Shown here: piece by piece, positions 24,091 to 32,418 of the stretch
How the letters are laid out: the number at the start of each line of letters is the position of its first letter
Numbering within the stretch: the first letter of the stretch is position 1
Assembly (NCBI RefSeq): GCF_000576555.1
Contig: NZ_CP007145.1
Location: forward strand, 1,054,001 to 1,118,000
Direction: 5' to 3'
DNA: 64,000 nucleotides
Source: Hymenobacter swuensis DY53
GTDB lineage: Bacteria > Bacteroidota > Bacteroidia > Cytophagales > Hymenobacteraceae
The notes under the pieces: generated by a model
Databases searched by the model: none
Seen by the model: the letters and a program-made list of their open reading frames with translations, nothing else
Told to the model about the DNA's origin: nothing
Program-made: the position numbers and the translations under genes

Positions 24091-25021
24091 AATGCAACGG
24101 CCGCTTTTTGATCATGCCGCCTTTGGTTTCTTTGACGCTGTGCATCACCATGAAGGCATTCTGGTCGATCTGCTCGACTTCGGCTTTGAGCTTGGTGAGC
24201 TCCAGACGGGTGATGACAGTGAAAACAATGTCGATGGCATTGGCCTGGTGGCCGTGGGTGCCGTAGCCGCCTTTGCCGCTATATACGGTGGCACCCCGGC
24301 CCATTTTCTCGGTAATCATGCGCCGGACGGCATCAGCCTGACCCGACATGATGGTAACGCCGGTGTACTCCTCTAAACCATCAATTACGAAGTCGATGGT
24401 TTTGGCGGCGGATAAGTAGGCCAGGATAGAATACAGCGCCGTTTCCAGGGACAACACGTAGGCAGCCACCCCGAAGATGACGATATTGAACACCAATACA
24501 ATATCGCCGATGGTCATGCTGGATTGCTTGCTGAGGAAGATAGCCATGATTTCTGTGCCATCGAGCACACCGCCGCCCCGCATAGCCAGCCCAATACCGG
24601 CCCCCAGGAAGAACCCGCCAAAAACGGAAATCAGCAACTTGTCGTGGGTGATGATGGGGTAAGGCACCAGGGCCAGCACCAAGGCCAGGGCTACAATGCC
24701 CAGCAGTGTACGGATGGCCACGCCGGGGTCGAGCTGCCGCCAGGCCATGAATACGAACGGGACGTTGAGCAGCACGATAAGCACGGGCAGCGGCCAGCCG
24801 AAAATCTGGACCAGCAGCAGGGAGATACCCGTGACGCCGCCATCCAGGAAGCCGCCGGGCAGCAGGAAGCTCTCCAGCCCGAAGCCTGCCGACAGCACGC
24901 CTGCCACCATCAGAAGCGTATTGGTAATTTGTCGTCGCCACCAGAGCCCGTCGCGGGGCGGACTTTTCGGGGCAGCCGAAACGGGTTGGATAAGCGGTGT
25001 GGTAGTAGCCGGTTGATGCAT
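24089..25021 (-). CDS. YitT family membrane protein with C-terminal DUF2179
   Basis: This 310-residue protein has five or six transmembrane helices (residues about 30-215, with FLLPGGFLDGGVTGISLLLV and the GGFFLGAGIGLAMRGGGVLDG glycine segment) followed by a DUF2179 domain (about 220-300, GVTIMSGQADAVRRMITEKM, GRGATVYSGKGGYG). Such proteins are inner-membrane and of unknown transport or sensing function. It could be cotranscribed with the MOSC gene, 114 bases downstream. Confidence 0.88.
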   Translation of the reverse strand: MHQPATTTPLIQPVSAAPKSPPRDGLWWRRQITNTLLMVAGVLSAGFGLESFLLPGGFLDGGVTGISLLLVQIFGWPLPVLIVLLNVPFVFMAWRQLDPGVAIRTLLGIVALALVLALVPYPIITHDKLLISVFGGFFLGAGIGLAMRGGGVLDGTEIMAIFLSKQSSMTIGDIVLVFNIVIFGVAAYVLSLETALYSILAYLSAAKTIDFVIDGLEEYTGVTIMSGQADAVRRMITEKMGRGATVYSGKGGYGTHGHQANAIDIVFTVITRLELTKLKAEVEQIDQNAFMVMHSVKETKGGMIKKRPLH

Positions 25022-25163
25022 GTTGTGCAGGAACAGAAGATAAGAAATCAGATTAAACAGCAGTGGCTGCTTAACAAGGATACGCTTACAGAAGGCGTAA
25101 CGTTGGTTTTTAGCCGAATGGCCAGACTTTCTATAGAGGCTGCCTGCTCCGCTGGAAAGCCAA

Positions 25164-25212
25164 CTGCCCCTGCCGCCGCATCGTCTTTTTAACGACCCAG
25201 TGGCAGGGGCAG
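25164..25212 (-). terminator. Weak hairpin after the subtilase gene
   Basis: CTGCCCCTGCC (25164-25174) pairs with GGCAGGGGCAG (25202-25212) around a 27-base loop that can form a small inner hairpin. No T tract is visible. Confidence 0.4.
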
Positions 25213-25240
25213 GGTTGCGCGTCAGCCGCGAATCTGGCCC

Positions 25241-26896
25241 TTACGGCGTGGGCTGCTGGGCCAGCTGCACGGCCCGGTACAGGTTCACGATGCCGCCCGT
25301 GCTCGACAGCTCAGCGAAGTCTATCAGCTTGGTAGAGCCGGGCTGGCGCACCTTGGTGTGTACCGGCTGGGCTGAGGCCAGAATGATGCGCTTGAGCTGC
25401 GCCGCCGTCAGCTGCGGGAAGTACGATTTGAGGGTGGCCGCAATGCCCGTCACCACGGGCGCGGCCATGCTGGTGCCGCTCAGGTTGCCATATTTGCCGC
25501 CGGGTAGGGTAGAGTAGATCTGGTGGCCGGGTGCAAATACATCCACCTGCGTCTTGCCGAAGTTGGAGAAGTCGGCGGCCAGGGATTCGTCGTTGAGGCG
25601 GGCCGAGGCGCCCACGGTAATCATGTTCGGGATGCGCTGGCCGCTCTGGAACACCGGGGCCGGGTACTGCAGCGTCTTGTCGAGGTCGTTGTTCTCGTTA
25701 CCGGCTGAGTGGATGAGCAGCACACCCTTCTGGTCGGCGTAGCGAATGGCTTCCTCCACGGCCGGCCGCTGGGGCGAGTAGTACTTGCCGAAGCTCATGT
25801 TGATAATCTGGGCCCCATTGTCCACGGCGTAGCGGATGGCGTTGGCCACATCCTTGTCCCGCTCGTCGCCGTCGGGAATGGCGCGCACGGCCATCAGCTG
25901 CACGTTGGGCGCAATGCCCAGGATGCCTTCCCGGTTTTCCCGGTCGGCCCCAATGATGCCGGCTACGTGGGTGCCGTGCAGGGCGTCGGGGCCGGTTACG
26001 TCACGGTTGCCGTAGTCGCGCTGCTTCACATTGTCGGGCTGGTCGCCGACGATGGGGCGGGGGTTGAACTGCAGGTTGAGGCCGTACTCCTGCTGGTCCT
26101 GAGTTTCCTGGAGGCCCTTTTTCATTTCCATCAGCACGTCGTCCATCGAGGCGAAGCCGGTCTGCACCAGCATCTGGTAAATACCCCTTGACACCTGGCG
26201 CAGCTCAGGGTCCTGGGTGGGTGGGGTGCGCAGGGTGGCCGTATCGAGGCGGGCTACTCCGAGGGCGACCCTGAGGCCCTCAGCACCTTGGGCGTTTTCG
26301 GCGTAGGCTTGGCGGTAGTTCTGGAGCTGTTCCACATTCTCCTTCACCTTGGCCTCGTAGCTCTTCTTTACCTTCAGGTAGAGGTCGTACTCGGCGCGCT
26401 TGGCAGTGGGCACGGCAGTGCGGGTTTTGCCTTTGTAGAGGGGCTGCAGCCGGGCCAGCAGGCGGGTTTCCTCCAACGCTTCCTGGTTGATGTTGCGGCC
26501 GTCGGCCCCACCCAGGTAGTTCCAGCCGCGCACGTCGTCGGCGTATCCGTTCTGGTCATCGTCCTGACCGTTGCTCACTATTTCCCGGGGGTTGCGCCAG
26601 AGCACGCGCCGCAGGTCAGCGTGGGTGGTGTCGATGCCGGCATCAATCACGGCCACTACCACGGGCGTGGAGGCTTTGCCTTGCAGCAGCTCTTGGTAAG
26701 CGCGCGTCACGCTCACGCCCATTACGCCGCCATCTTGCTCCGCATCGAGCAGGTACCACTGCGGGGCCGCTGGCACCGGGGCGGCCACGGTAGTAGGGGC
26801 TGAAACCGACGGGGGCGTACTCTGGGCCGAAGCCAGGGCAGGCAATAAAAACGAAAAACCCAGCAGCCGAAGCCGGGCGGAGAGGGGATATGCCAT
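25241..26896 (-). CDS. S8 (subtilisin-like) secreted peptidase with long Asp-His insert
   Basis: This 551-residue protein has a signal peptide ending near ALASAQ. The catalytic triad is D85 (VVAVIDAGIDTTHADL), H307 (HGTHVAGIIGA) and S476 (LSGTSMAAP), with oxyanion Asn in SAGNENND. The Asp-His distance of 222 residues is far above the roughly 30 of classical subtilisin. The extra part (about 135-300) is helical and charged, with predicted coiled segments. No T9SS domain is present at the C-terminus. It is expected in the periplasm or outside. The start ATG 26896 is set by the signal peptide; a TACCTTTG box lies 18 bases upstream. Confidence 0.93.
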   Translation of the reverse strand: MAYPLSARLRLLGFSFLLPALASAQSTPPSVSAPTTVAAPVPAAPQWYLLDAEQDGGVMGVSVTRAYQELLQGKASTPVVVAVIDAGIDTTHADLRRVLWRNPREIVSNGQDDDQNGYADDVRGWNYLGGADGRNINQEALEETRLLARLQPLYKGKTRTAVPTAKRAEYDLYLKVKKSYEAKVKENVEQLQNYRQAYAENAQGAEGLRVALGVARLDTATLRTPPTQDPELRQVSRGIYQMLVQTGFASMDDVLMEMKKGLQETQDQQEYGLNLQFNPRPIVGDQPDNVKQRDYGNRDVTGPDALHGTHVAGIIGADRENREGILGIAPNVQLMAVRAIPDGDERDKDVANAIRYAVDNGAQIINMSFGKYYSPQRPAVEEAIRYADQKGVLLIHSAGNENNDLDKTLQYPAPVFQSGQRIPNMITVGASARLNDESLAADFSNFGKTQVDVFAPGHQIYSTLPGGKYGNLSGTSMAAPVVTGIAATLKSYFPQLTAAQLKRIILASAQPVHTKVRQPGSTKLIDFAELSSTGGIVNLYRAVQLAQQPTP

Positions 26897-26913
26897 GCGA
26901 GAGAAGTCAGAGA

Positions 26914-26921
26914 CAAAGGTA
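26914..26921 (-). promoter_or_regulatory. Candidate -7 element for the subtilase gene
   Basis: TACCTTTG on the minus strand is a perfect TAnnTTTG, 18 bases before ATG 26896. Confidence 0.5.
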
Positions 26922-27094
26922 ACGCCCGCTGTACGCAAGCACCGGGCCAACAGATTAAAGCAGTGGTTCAGCCGGAAGGTAACTGGTATAGGCAAGGCTG
27001 CAACCGCAACAGGCCGTAACGGACGCGGGACTTTTCAGCGGGTTGCCTGTTGTGCCCGGCTGTCTGTCTGCCTGCAACCTCCCGGCTGGCCGCC

Positions 27095-27102
27095 TATCTT
27101 TA
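27095..27102 (+). promoter_or_regulatory. Candidate -7 element for the PIG-L gene
   Basis: TATCTTTA (7 of 8 against TAnnTTTG) lies 28 bases before ATG 27131, favouring that start over an upstream in-frame TTG. Confidence 0.35.
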
Positions 27103-27130
27103 CTGCCCGGCCACCTCAACTGCCTCTTTC

Positions 27131-29704
27131 ATGCGCCTCCGCTACTTCCGCGCCGTTTTATCGGCATTCTTACTTCTTACTTCTCAATTCTTAGTTGGCG
27201 AAGCCCAGGCCCAGGCCCCCAAAACCTGGTCGTCCTCCGAGATTCTGCTGGGGCTCAAGAAGCTGAACGTGCTGGGCTCGGCTCTGTACGTGGCCGCTCA
27301 CCCCGACGATGAGAACACCCGCCTGATTGCCTACCTCGCCAACGGCCGCCTGGTGGAAACCGGCTACCTCAGCTGCACCCGCGGCGACGGGGGCCAGAAC
27401 CTCATCGGCCCGGAGCTGCGTGAGGGGCTGGGCGTTATCCGGACGCAGGAGCTGCTAGCGGCCCGCCGCATCGATGGGGGCCGGCAGTTCTTCACCCGCG
27501 CTAACGACTTCGGCTTCTCGAAAACGCCCGAGGAAACCTTCACCATCTGGGACAAAGAGCAGGTGCTGGCCGATATGGTCTGGGTGATCCGGCAGCGCCG
27601 GCCCGACGTGATGATTACCCGCTTCCCGCCCGACGCCCGGGCCGGCCACGGCCACCATACGGCTTCGGCCATGCTGGCCATTGAAGCCTTCTCGGCCGCC
27701 GCCGACCCCAAGCGCTTCCCTGAGCAGCTGCAATACGTGCAGCCCTGGCAGGCCAGGCGGCTGCTCTGGAATACCGGCAGCTTCTTCGTGAAGGCCGGCG
27801 AGGACATGAGCCAGTACCTGAAGCTGGATGCCGGCGGCTACAACCCGCTGCTGGGGCAGAGCTACGGCGAAATTGCCGCCCGCAGCCGCTCCCAGCACCG
27901 CAGCCAGGGCTTCGGCAGCAGCGCCCAGCGCGGCGAGGCTCTGGAGTATTTCCAGCCCCTGAAAGGCGACAAGGCCACTACCGACCTGTTCGAGGGCGTG
28001 GATATGACCTGGAACCGGGTGCCCGGCGGCGCGGCCGTGGGCAAGCTGGTAGACGAGGTAATCCGCAAGTACGACCCGGCCAATCCGTCAGCGAGTGTGG
28101 CCGGGTTGCTGAAGGTGCGGACGGCGTTGCAGAAGCTCAAAGAAGAATCTAGTAACTACTGGTTTAGTGAAAAGCAGACAAGTTTAGATCAGCTAATTCA
28201 GGCTAGCCTTGGATTGCATTTAGCGGCAACTGTAAGTGAGCCTAATGTTGCGCTTGGACAGACTATCAAAATCAATAGAGAAGCACTTAATACCTCAGAT
28301 ATACATATCACTTGGCACCGAGATGTGTACAAGTCGGATGGCCAAGCAGCAACTGGAGAATTACCAAAAGGCAAAGTTGTAAGTGATCCTGTGGACTTTG
28401 AGGTGCCATTAGCCACGAGCATTTCTCAGCCTTTTTGGCTCACATCTCCGGGTACAATTGGTATGTACCGAATAGATCTAACAGGTATCAAAACAGTGCA
28501 AGGGTTTGGGTTCGGTAAGCACCAATGGACTATTCAGGAACTGATAGGTAAGCCAGATAATCCTGCTAGCATAAGTGTTTGGAATGAGTGTTTGATCCTC
28601 GCTCCGGGCATGAAAGAAAGCCAGACTTTGAGATTTGAAGTCCCCGTCCAATACAAAAGCACCGACCCGGTGGAAGGGGAGAAGTACCGCCCGCTGACGG
28701 TGGTGCCGCCGGTGATGGTGAACGTGGGCGGCCACGCCTACGTGTTTGCCGATAACCAGCCCAAAACCATTCCCGTGACGCTGCGCGCCGGCAAGGCGGG
28801 TGTGAAGGGTACCCTGGCCCTGAACCTGCCCAAAGGCTGGACCGCCGAGCCCGCCAGCATTCCGTTCGAGCTGGGAGCTAAAGACGCCGAGCAGACCGTG
28901 CAGTTCCGGGTGCAGCCCGACGCGGGCGCGGCGGAAGGCAAATCGGAGCTGCGGGCCGTGGCTACCGTGGACGGGCAGGCGTACTCGCGCGGCTACCAGA
29001 CCATAGCGTACACCCACATTCCCACCCAAACGCTGTTCCCCGAAGCCGTGGCCCCGCTGGTGAAGCTGGATTTGCGGCGCAAGGGCCAGGAAATCGGCTA
29101 CCTGATGGGGGCCGGCGACGAGGTGCCCGACGCCCTGCGCCAGATTGGCTACACCGTGACCCTGCTCAAGCCCGAAGACCTCACCGAGCCGAACCTGCGC
29201 CGCTTCGACGCCGTGGTGCTGGGCGTGCGCGCCTACAACACCCTGGACCGGCTCAAAACCCTGCAGCCCACGCTGCTGAAGTACGTGGAGCAGGGCGGCA
29301 ATCTGGTAGTGCAGTACGTGGTAAACCGCGGCACCGTGCTGCCGCAAATCGGCCCCTACCCGCTCACCCTCAGCACCGACCGGGTGACGGTGGAAAACGC
29401 TCCGGTTACCTTCCTCAACCCCACGCAGCCCCTGCTCAACACGCCCAACAAAATCACCAGCAAGGATTTCGAGGGCTGGGTGCAGGAGCAGGGCCTCTAC
29501 TACCCCAGCCAGTGGGACCCCAAATACCAGACCGTACTCAGCAGCAACGACCCCGGCGAGAAAGCCAAGGAAAGCGCCATCCTGGTAGCCGACTACGGCA
29601 AAGGCCACTACATCTACACCGGCCTCTCTCTGTTTCGGGAGCTGCCCGCCGGCGTACCCGGCGCGTACCGGATCTTGACCAATATGGTGTCGTTGGGCAA
29701 GTAG
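27131..29704 (+). CDS. Secreted PIG-L/LmbE-type deacetylase with a mosaic interior
   Basis: This 857-residue protein has a signal peptide ending near GEAQAQ. The N-terminal PIG-L domain carries AAHPDDENTR (H57, D59, D60) and GHGHHTAS (H173-H176), the zinc site of N-acetyl-sugar deacetylases. A large C-terminal part (about 400-857) is beta-rich, with an NEW3-like segment (VTLRAGKAGVKGTLALNLPK) and an alpha/beta terminal domain. It probably deacetylates a glycan outside the cytosol. Bases about 28141-28640 (residues about 337-503) are roughly 43% GC by hand count, against about 70% in adjacent sequence, yet stay in frame. This suggests an internal segment acquired by recombination. Start chosen by signal peptide. 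Confidence 0.88.
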   Translation: MRLRYFRAVLSAFLLLTSQFLVGEAQAQAPKTWSSSEILLGLKKLNVLGSALYVAAHPDDENTRLIAYLANGRLVETGYLSCTRGDGGQNLIGPELREGLGVIRTQELLAARRIDGGRQFFTRANDFGFSKTPEETFTIWDKEQVLADMVWVIRQRRPDVMITRFPPDARAGHGHHTASAMLAIEAFSAAADPKRFPEQLQYVQPWQARRLLWNTGSFFVKAGEDMSQYLKLDAGGYNPLLGQSYGEIAARSRSQHRSQGFGSSAQRGEALEYFQPLKGDKATTDLFEGVDMTWNRVPGGAAVGKLVDEVIRKYDPANPSASVAGLLKVRTALQKLKEESSNYWFSEKQTSLDQLIQASLGLHLAATVSEPNVALGQTIKINREALNTSDIHITWHRDVYKSDGQAATGELPKGKVVSDPVDFEVPLATSISQPFWLTSPGTIGMYRIDLTGIKTVQGFGFGKHQWTIQELIGKPDNPASISVWNECLILAPGMKESQTLRFEVPVQYKSTDPVEGEKYRPLTVVPPVMVNVGGHAYVFADNQPKTIPVTLRAGKAGVKGTLALNLPKGWTAEPASIPFELGAKDAEQTVQFRVQPDAGAAEGKSELRAVATVDGQAYSRGYQTIAYTHIPTQTLFPEAVAPLVKLDLRRKGQEIGYLMGAGDEVPDALRQIGYTVTLLKPEDLTEPNLRRFDAVVLGVRAYNTLDRLKTLQPTLLKYVEQGGNLVVQYVVNRGTVLPQIGPYPLTLSTDRVTVENAPVTFLNPTQPLLNTPNKITSKDFEGWVQEQGLYYPSQWDPKYQTVLSSNDPGEKAKESAILVADYGKGHYIYTGLSLFRELPAGVPGAYRILTNMVSLGK
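28141..28640 (+). other. AT-rich mosaic segment inside the PIG-L gene
   Basis: Hand count over eight 60-base lines (28141-28620) gives about 43% GC, with lines as low as 33%. The line 28021-28080 is 72%. Codons also change, using AGT, TTA, AAA and ATA-type codons that are rare elsewhere. The reading frame is open throughout, so both joins kept frame. Confidence 0.8.
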
Positions 29705-29787
29705 CGCGCAGCTCTGCTTCGCGCATCGTTGTGAAAAGGTAAGTAGTCAGTACCGCATCGGGCAACGTTGCGCCTCACCCCCCCCGG

Positions 29788-29812
29788 CCCCCTCTCCGAA
29801 AAGGAGAGGGGG
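29788..29812. terminator. GC hairpin, possible terminator
   Basis: CCCCCTCTCC (29788-29797) pairs with GGAGAGGGGG (29803-29812) around GAAAA. No T tract follows. A similar CCCCTCC/GGAGGGG core occurs in the hairpin at 32354-32414. Confidence 0.5.
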
Positions 29813-29838
29813 AGCCGAACGACAGTGATATTCCAGTT

Positions 29839-30681
29839 ATGTACTCGTTTACTGTGCCTCTGCGTTTTTATGTATGGTCTTTGATTTTCGGGTTACTCTC
29901 TATCCCGCTTGTTCTACTGCTGATTATAGCCGTGGACGAGCCGCTGGCCGGGCTGTTGCACCGGCACGGCGCGCCGCTGCGGCCGTTTTTTGCGGGCATT
30001 ATGCGGGCGCATGATGCGATTACGGATAAGCTGATGCCGCTGTGGCTGTGGCCGCTGCTGCTACTGCTGTTTGCCGTGGCCCGGCTGCGGTGGTGGCCCC
30101 ACTGCACCATCTGGCTGGTGGCGCTGCTGACGATGGTGAGCAGTCAGGGACTGCGCCACCCTCTGGCCATGTATTTCAACCGGCCCCGGCCGGGGCAAGT
30201 GTTCGGGCATTTGGTCACCAACGCTGATTTCTGGCAGGCGGCCGGGCGGTTTGACGCGTTTCCGTCGGGGCACGCGGCCGGCACGGCGGGGCTGCTGCTG
30301 CCCTGGGCGCTACGGTTTCCGAAGGCGCGGCCCTGGCTGTTGGGCTGGCTGGGGCTGGTGTGCCTGGGCCGGGTGGTGCTGGAGTTTCACTGGCTCAGCG
30401 ACGTGGTGGCGGGCGCGGCGCTGGGGCTGCTGCTCACCTGCGGCTGGGACCTGACCACCGGCTGGCTGCGCCCTAGTAGCGCGCTACTGGAAGCTACGGT
30501 TTCGTGCGTTATCTTGCCACTGTCAATTCCTTTCCTAATCGTGCCGCACCCCGCAACTCCCGAAACCGAATCTGATTTGCCGCCGCTGCTGCCTTCGTGG
30601 CGGGCGTGGTACTGGCTGGTGCTGGGGGCGCTGGCGCTGGAAATCGGGCTGTTTGTGTACCTGACCCAGGCGTTTGCATGA
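29839..30681 (+). CDS. PAP2 family membrane phosphatase
   Basis: This 280-residue protein has about six transmembrane helices and the three PAP2 signatures: FNRPRPGQ (motif 1 Arg-Pro), FPSGHAAGT (motif 2 with catalytic His), and LGRVVLEFHWLSDVVAG (motif 3 Arg-His-Asp). The motif-1 Lys is not evident. A terminal helix sits at 253-275. Members dephosphorylate lipid phosphates or undecaprenyl diphosphate. The stop overlaps the start of the symporter gene (ATGA at 30678-30681), so the two are coupled. Two other PAP2 genes occur at 47135 and 48209. Confidence 0.88.
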   Translation: MYSFTVPLRFYVWSLIFGLLSIPLVLLLIIAVDEPLAGLLHRHGAPLRPFFAGIMRAHDAITDKLMPLWLWPLLLLLFAVARLRWWPHCTIWLVALLTMVSSQGLRHPLAMYFNRPRPGQVFGHLVTNADFWQAAGRFDAFPSGHAAGTAGLLLPWALRFPKARPWLLGWLGLVCLGRVVLEFHWLSDVVAGAALGLLLTCGWDLTTGWLRPSSALLEATVSCVILPLSIPFLIVPHPATPETESDLPPLLPSWRAWYWLVLGALALEIGLFVYLTQAFA

Positions 30682-32363
30682 GCGGGCTCGACTGGCTGAT
30701 TCTGGGCGGAACGCTGCTGTTCATTGTGGGCTACGGCACCTGGCGCACCCGCCGCGCCGGCGAGTCGCTGGATGGCTATTTGCTGGGCGGGCGGCAGGCT
30801 TCGTGGTGGGCCATCGGGCTCAGCATAATGGCCACCCAGGCTTCGGCCATTACCTTTCTGAGCACCCCCGGCCAGGCCTACGACGACGGGATGCGCTTCA
30901 TCCAGTTCTACCTGGGGCTGCCGGTGGCCATGGTGCTCATTGCCATTTTCGTGGTGCCCATCTACCACCGCTTGCAGGTATTTACGGCCTACGAGTACCT
31001 GGAAGGCCGTTTTGACCGGCGCACGCGCACGTTTGCGGCACTGCTGTTTCTGGTGCAGCGGGGCCTGAGCAACGGCCTGAGCCTGTACGCGCCGGCGCTG
31101 GTGCTGTCGGCTATTCTGGGCTGGGATATTCAGCTGACGGTGTGGCTGCTGGGTACCGTGATGATTGCCTACACCGTATCGGGCGGCACCCGAGCCGTGA
31201 TGGTGACCCAGCAGGGGCAGGTGGCCGTAATATTCGTGGGGCTGTTGGTGGCGGGCTACCTGTTGGTACATTACATGCCGGCTGAGGTCGGGTTTACCGA
31301 TGCCATGCGCGTGGCTGGGCACCAGGGTAAGCTCAACCTCATCGACTTCCACTTCGACCCCACCGACCGGTACAACTTCTGGTCGGGCATGACGGGCGGC
31401 CTGTTCCTGGCCCTCTCGTACTTCGGCACCGACCAGAGCCAGGTGCAGCGCTACCTCACCGGCCGCAACGTGACGGAAAGCCGCCTGGGTTTGCTGATGA
31501 ACGGCCTGCTCAAGATTCCGATGCAGTTCGGGATTCTGCTGCTGGGCGTGCTGCTGTTCGTGTTCTATCAGTTCAACCCCGCCCCGCTCACCTTCAACCG
31601 GCCGGTGTACATGAAGGTGGCCCACTCCGAGCAGTACGGGCCGGCGTTGCGGGAACTGGAGCGCGAGCACGCTACGCTGTTTGAGGTGCGCCGCCGCGCT
31701 ACCGGCCGCCTGGTGCAGGCCCTGCAGGCCGACGACCCTGCCGCCATTGCCGCCGCCGAAACGCACCTGCAAGCCACCCAGGCCGCCAACCTAGGCCTGC
31801 GCCAGCAAGCCCAGCAGCTGCTCAAAAAAGCCGAGCCCACCACCGAAGCCAAAGACACCGATTATGTGTTCCTCACCTTCGTGCTCAACTACCTGCCCCA
31901 GGGGCTGGTGGGGTTGCTGGTGGCCGTGGTGCTGAGCGCCGCCCTGGGTTCGGCCGCCGCTGGGCTCAATGCCCTAGCCTCTACCACGGTGGTTGACTTG
32001 TACAAGCCGCGTCGGCCGGGGCAGCCGGAGGTACACTACGTGCTGGCCTCGCGGGCCGCGGCCGTGGGGTGGGGCGTGCTGGGTATCGGGTTTGCCACCT
32101 TCGCCGCCCGCCTCGAAAACCTGATTCAGGCCGTCAATATTTTGGGCTCGTTGTTCTACGGCACCATTCTGGGTATTTTCATGGTGGCGTTTTTCCTGAA
32201 AGCCGTGGGCGGCCGGGCCGTGTTCTGGGCCGCCGTGGTGGCCCAGGCCGTGGTGCTGGTTCTGTTCTTCACCACCGACATCGGCTACCTCTGGTTCAAC
32301 ATCATCGGCTGCGGCGTGGTGGTGTTGGGGAGTCTTTTAGGACGCAAGACTACAAAAGGCTAA
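30678..32363 (+). CDS. Sodium:solute symporter (SSS family) with cytosolic insert
   Basis: This 561-residue protein has about 13 transmembrane helices typical of the SSS family, with GGRQASWWAIGLSIMATQAS near the N-terminus, VSGGTRAVMVTQQGQ and YFGTDQSQVQRYLTGRN. Between helices (about 310-390) lies a charged helical insert of some 85 residues (ALRELEREHATLFEVRRRAT...), probably cytosolic or periplasmic coiled-coil, not found in classical members such as PutP or vSGLT. The solute is unknown. I chose the ATG at 30678, which overlaps the PAP2 stop. The stop codon lies inside the perfect hairpin at 32354-32414. Confidence 0.9.
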   Translation: MSGLDWLILGGTLLFIVGYGTWRTRRAGESLDGYLLGGRQASWWAIGLSIMATQASAITFLSTPGQAYDDGMRFIQFYLGLPVAMVLIAIFVVPIYHRLQVFTAYEYLEGRFDRRTRTFAALLFLVQRGLSNGLSLYAPALVLSAILGWDIQLTVWLLGTVMIAYTVSGGTRAVMVTQQGQVAVIFVGLLVAGYLLVHYMPAEVGFTDAMRVAGHQGKLNLIDFHFDPTDRYNFWSGMTGGLFLALSYFGTDQSQVQRYLTGRNVTESRLGLLMNGLLKIPMQFGILLLGVLLFVFYQFNPAPLTFNRPVYMKVAHSEQYGPALRELEREHATLFEVRRRATGRLVQALQADDPAAIAAAETHLQATQAANLGLRQQAQQLLKKAEPTTEAKDTDYVFLTFVLNYLPQGLVGLLVAVVLSAALGSAAAGLNALASTTVVDLYKPRRPGQPEVHYVLASRAAAVGWGVLGIGFATFAARLENLIQAVNILGSLFYGTILGIFMVAFFLKAVGGRAVFWAAVVAQAVVLVLFFTTDIGYLWFNIIGCGVVVLGSLLGRKTTKG

Positions 32364-32414
32364 AAAGCCAGTTCCCCTCCTTGGAAAGGAGGGGAACTGG
32401 CTTTTTAGCCTTTT
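32354..32414. terminator. 27-bp perfect bidirectional terminator
   Basis: Arms 32354-32380 and 32388-32414 (AAAAGGCTAAAAAGCCAGTT... and its complement) match exactly with a 7-base loop. The symporter stop codon (32361-32363) lies inside the left arm, and the DUF2911 stop follows at 32419. Confidence 0.9.
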
Positions 32415-32418
32415 GATC

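Noticed and set aside
28478..29608. Minus-strand open frame opposite the PIG-L gene
   Set aside because: Composition typical of an antisense shadow; no start context or motif.
30387..31772. Minus-strand open frame across the PAP2/symporter junction
   Set aside because: Gln/His-rich translation of a GC-rich antisense strand; spans two real plus-strand genes.
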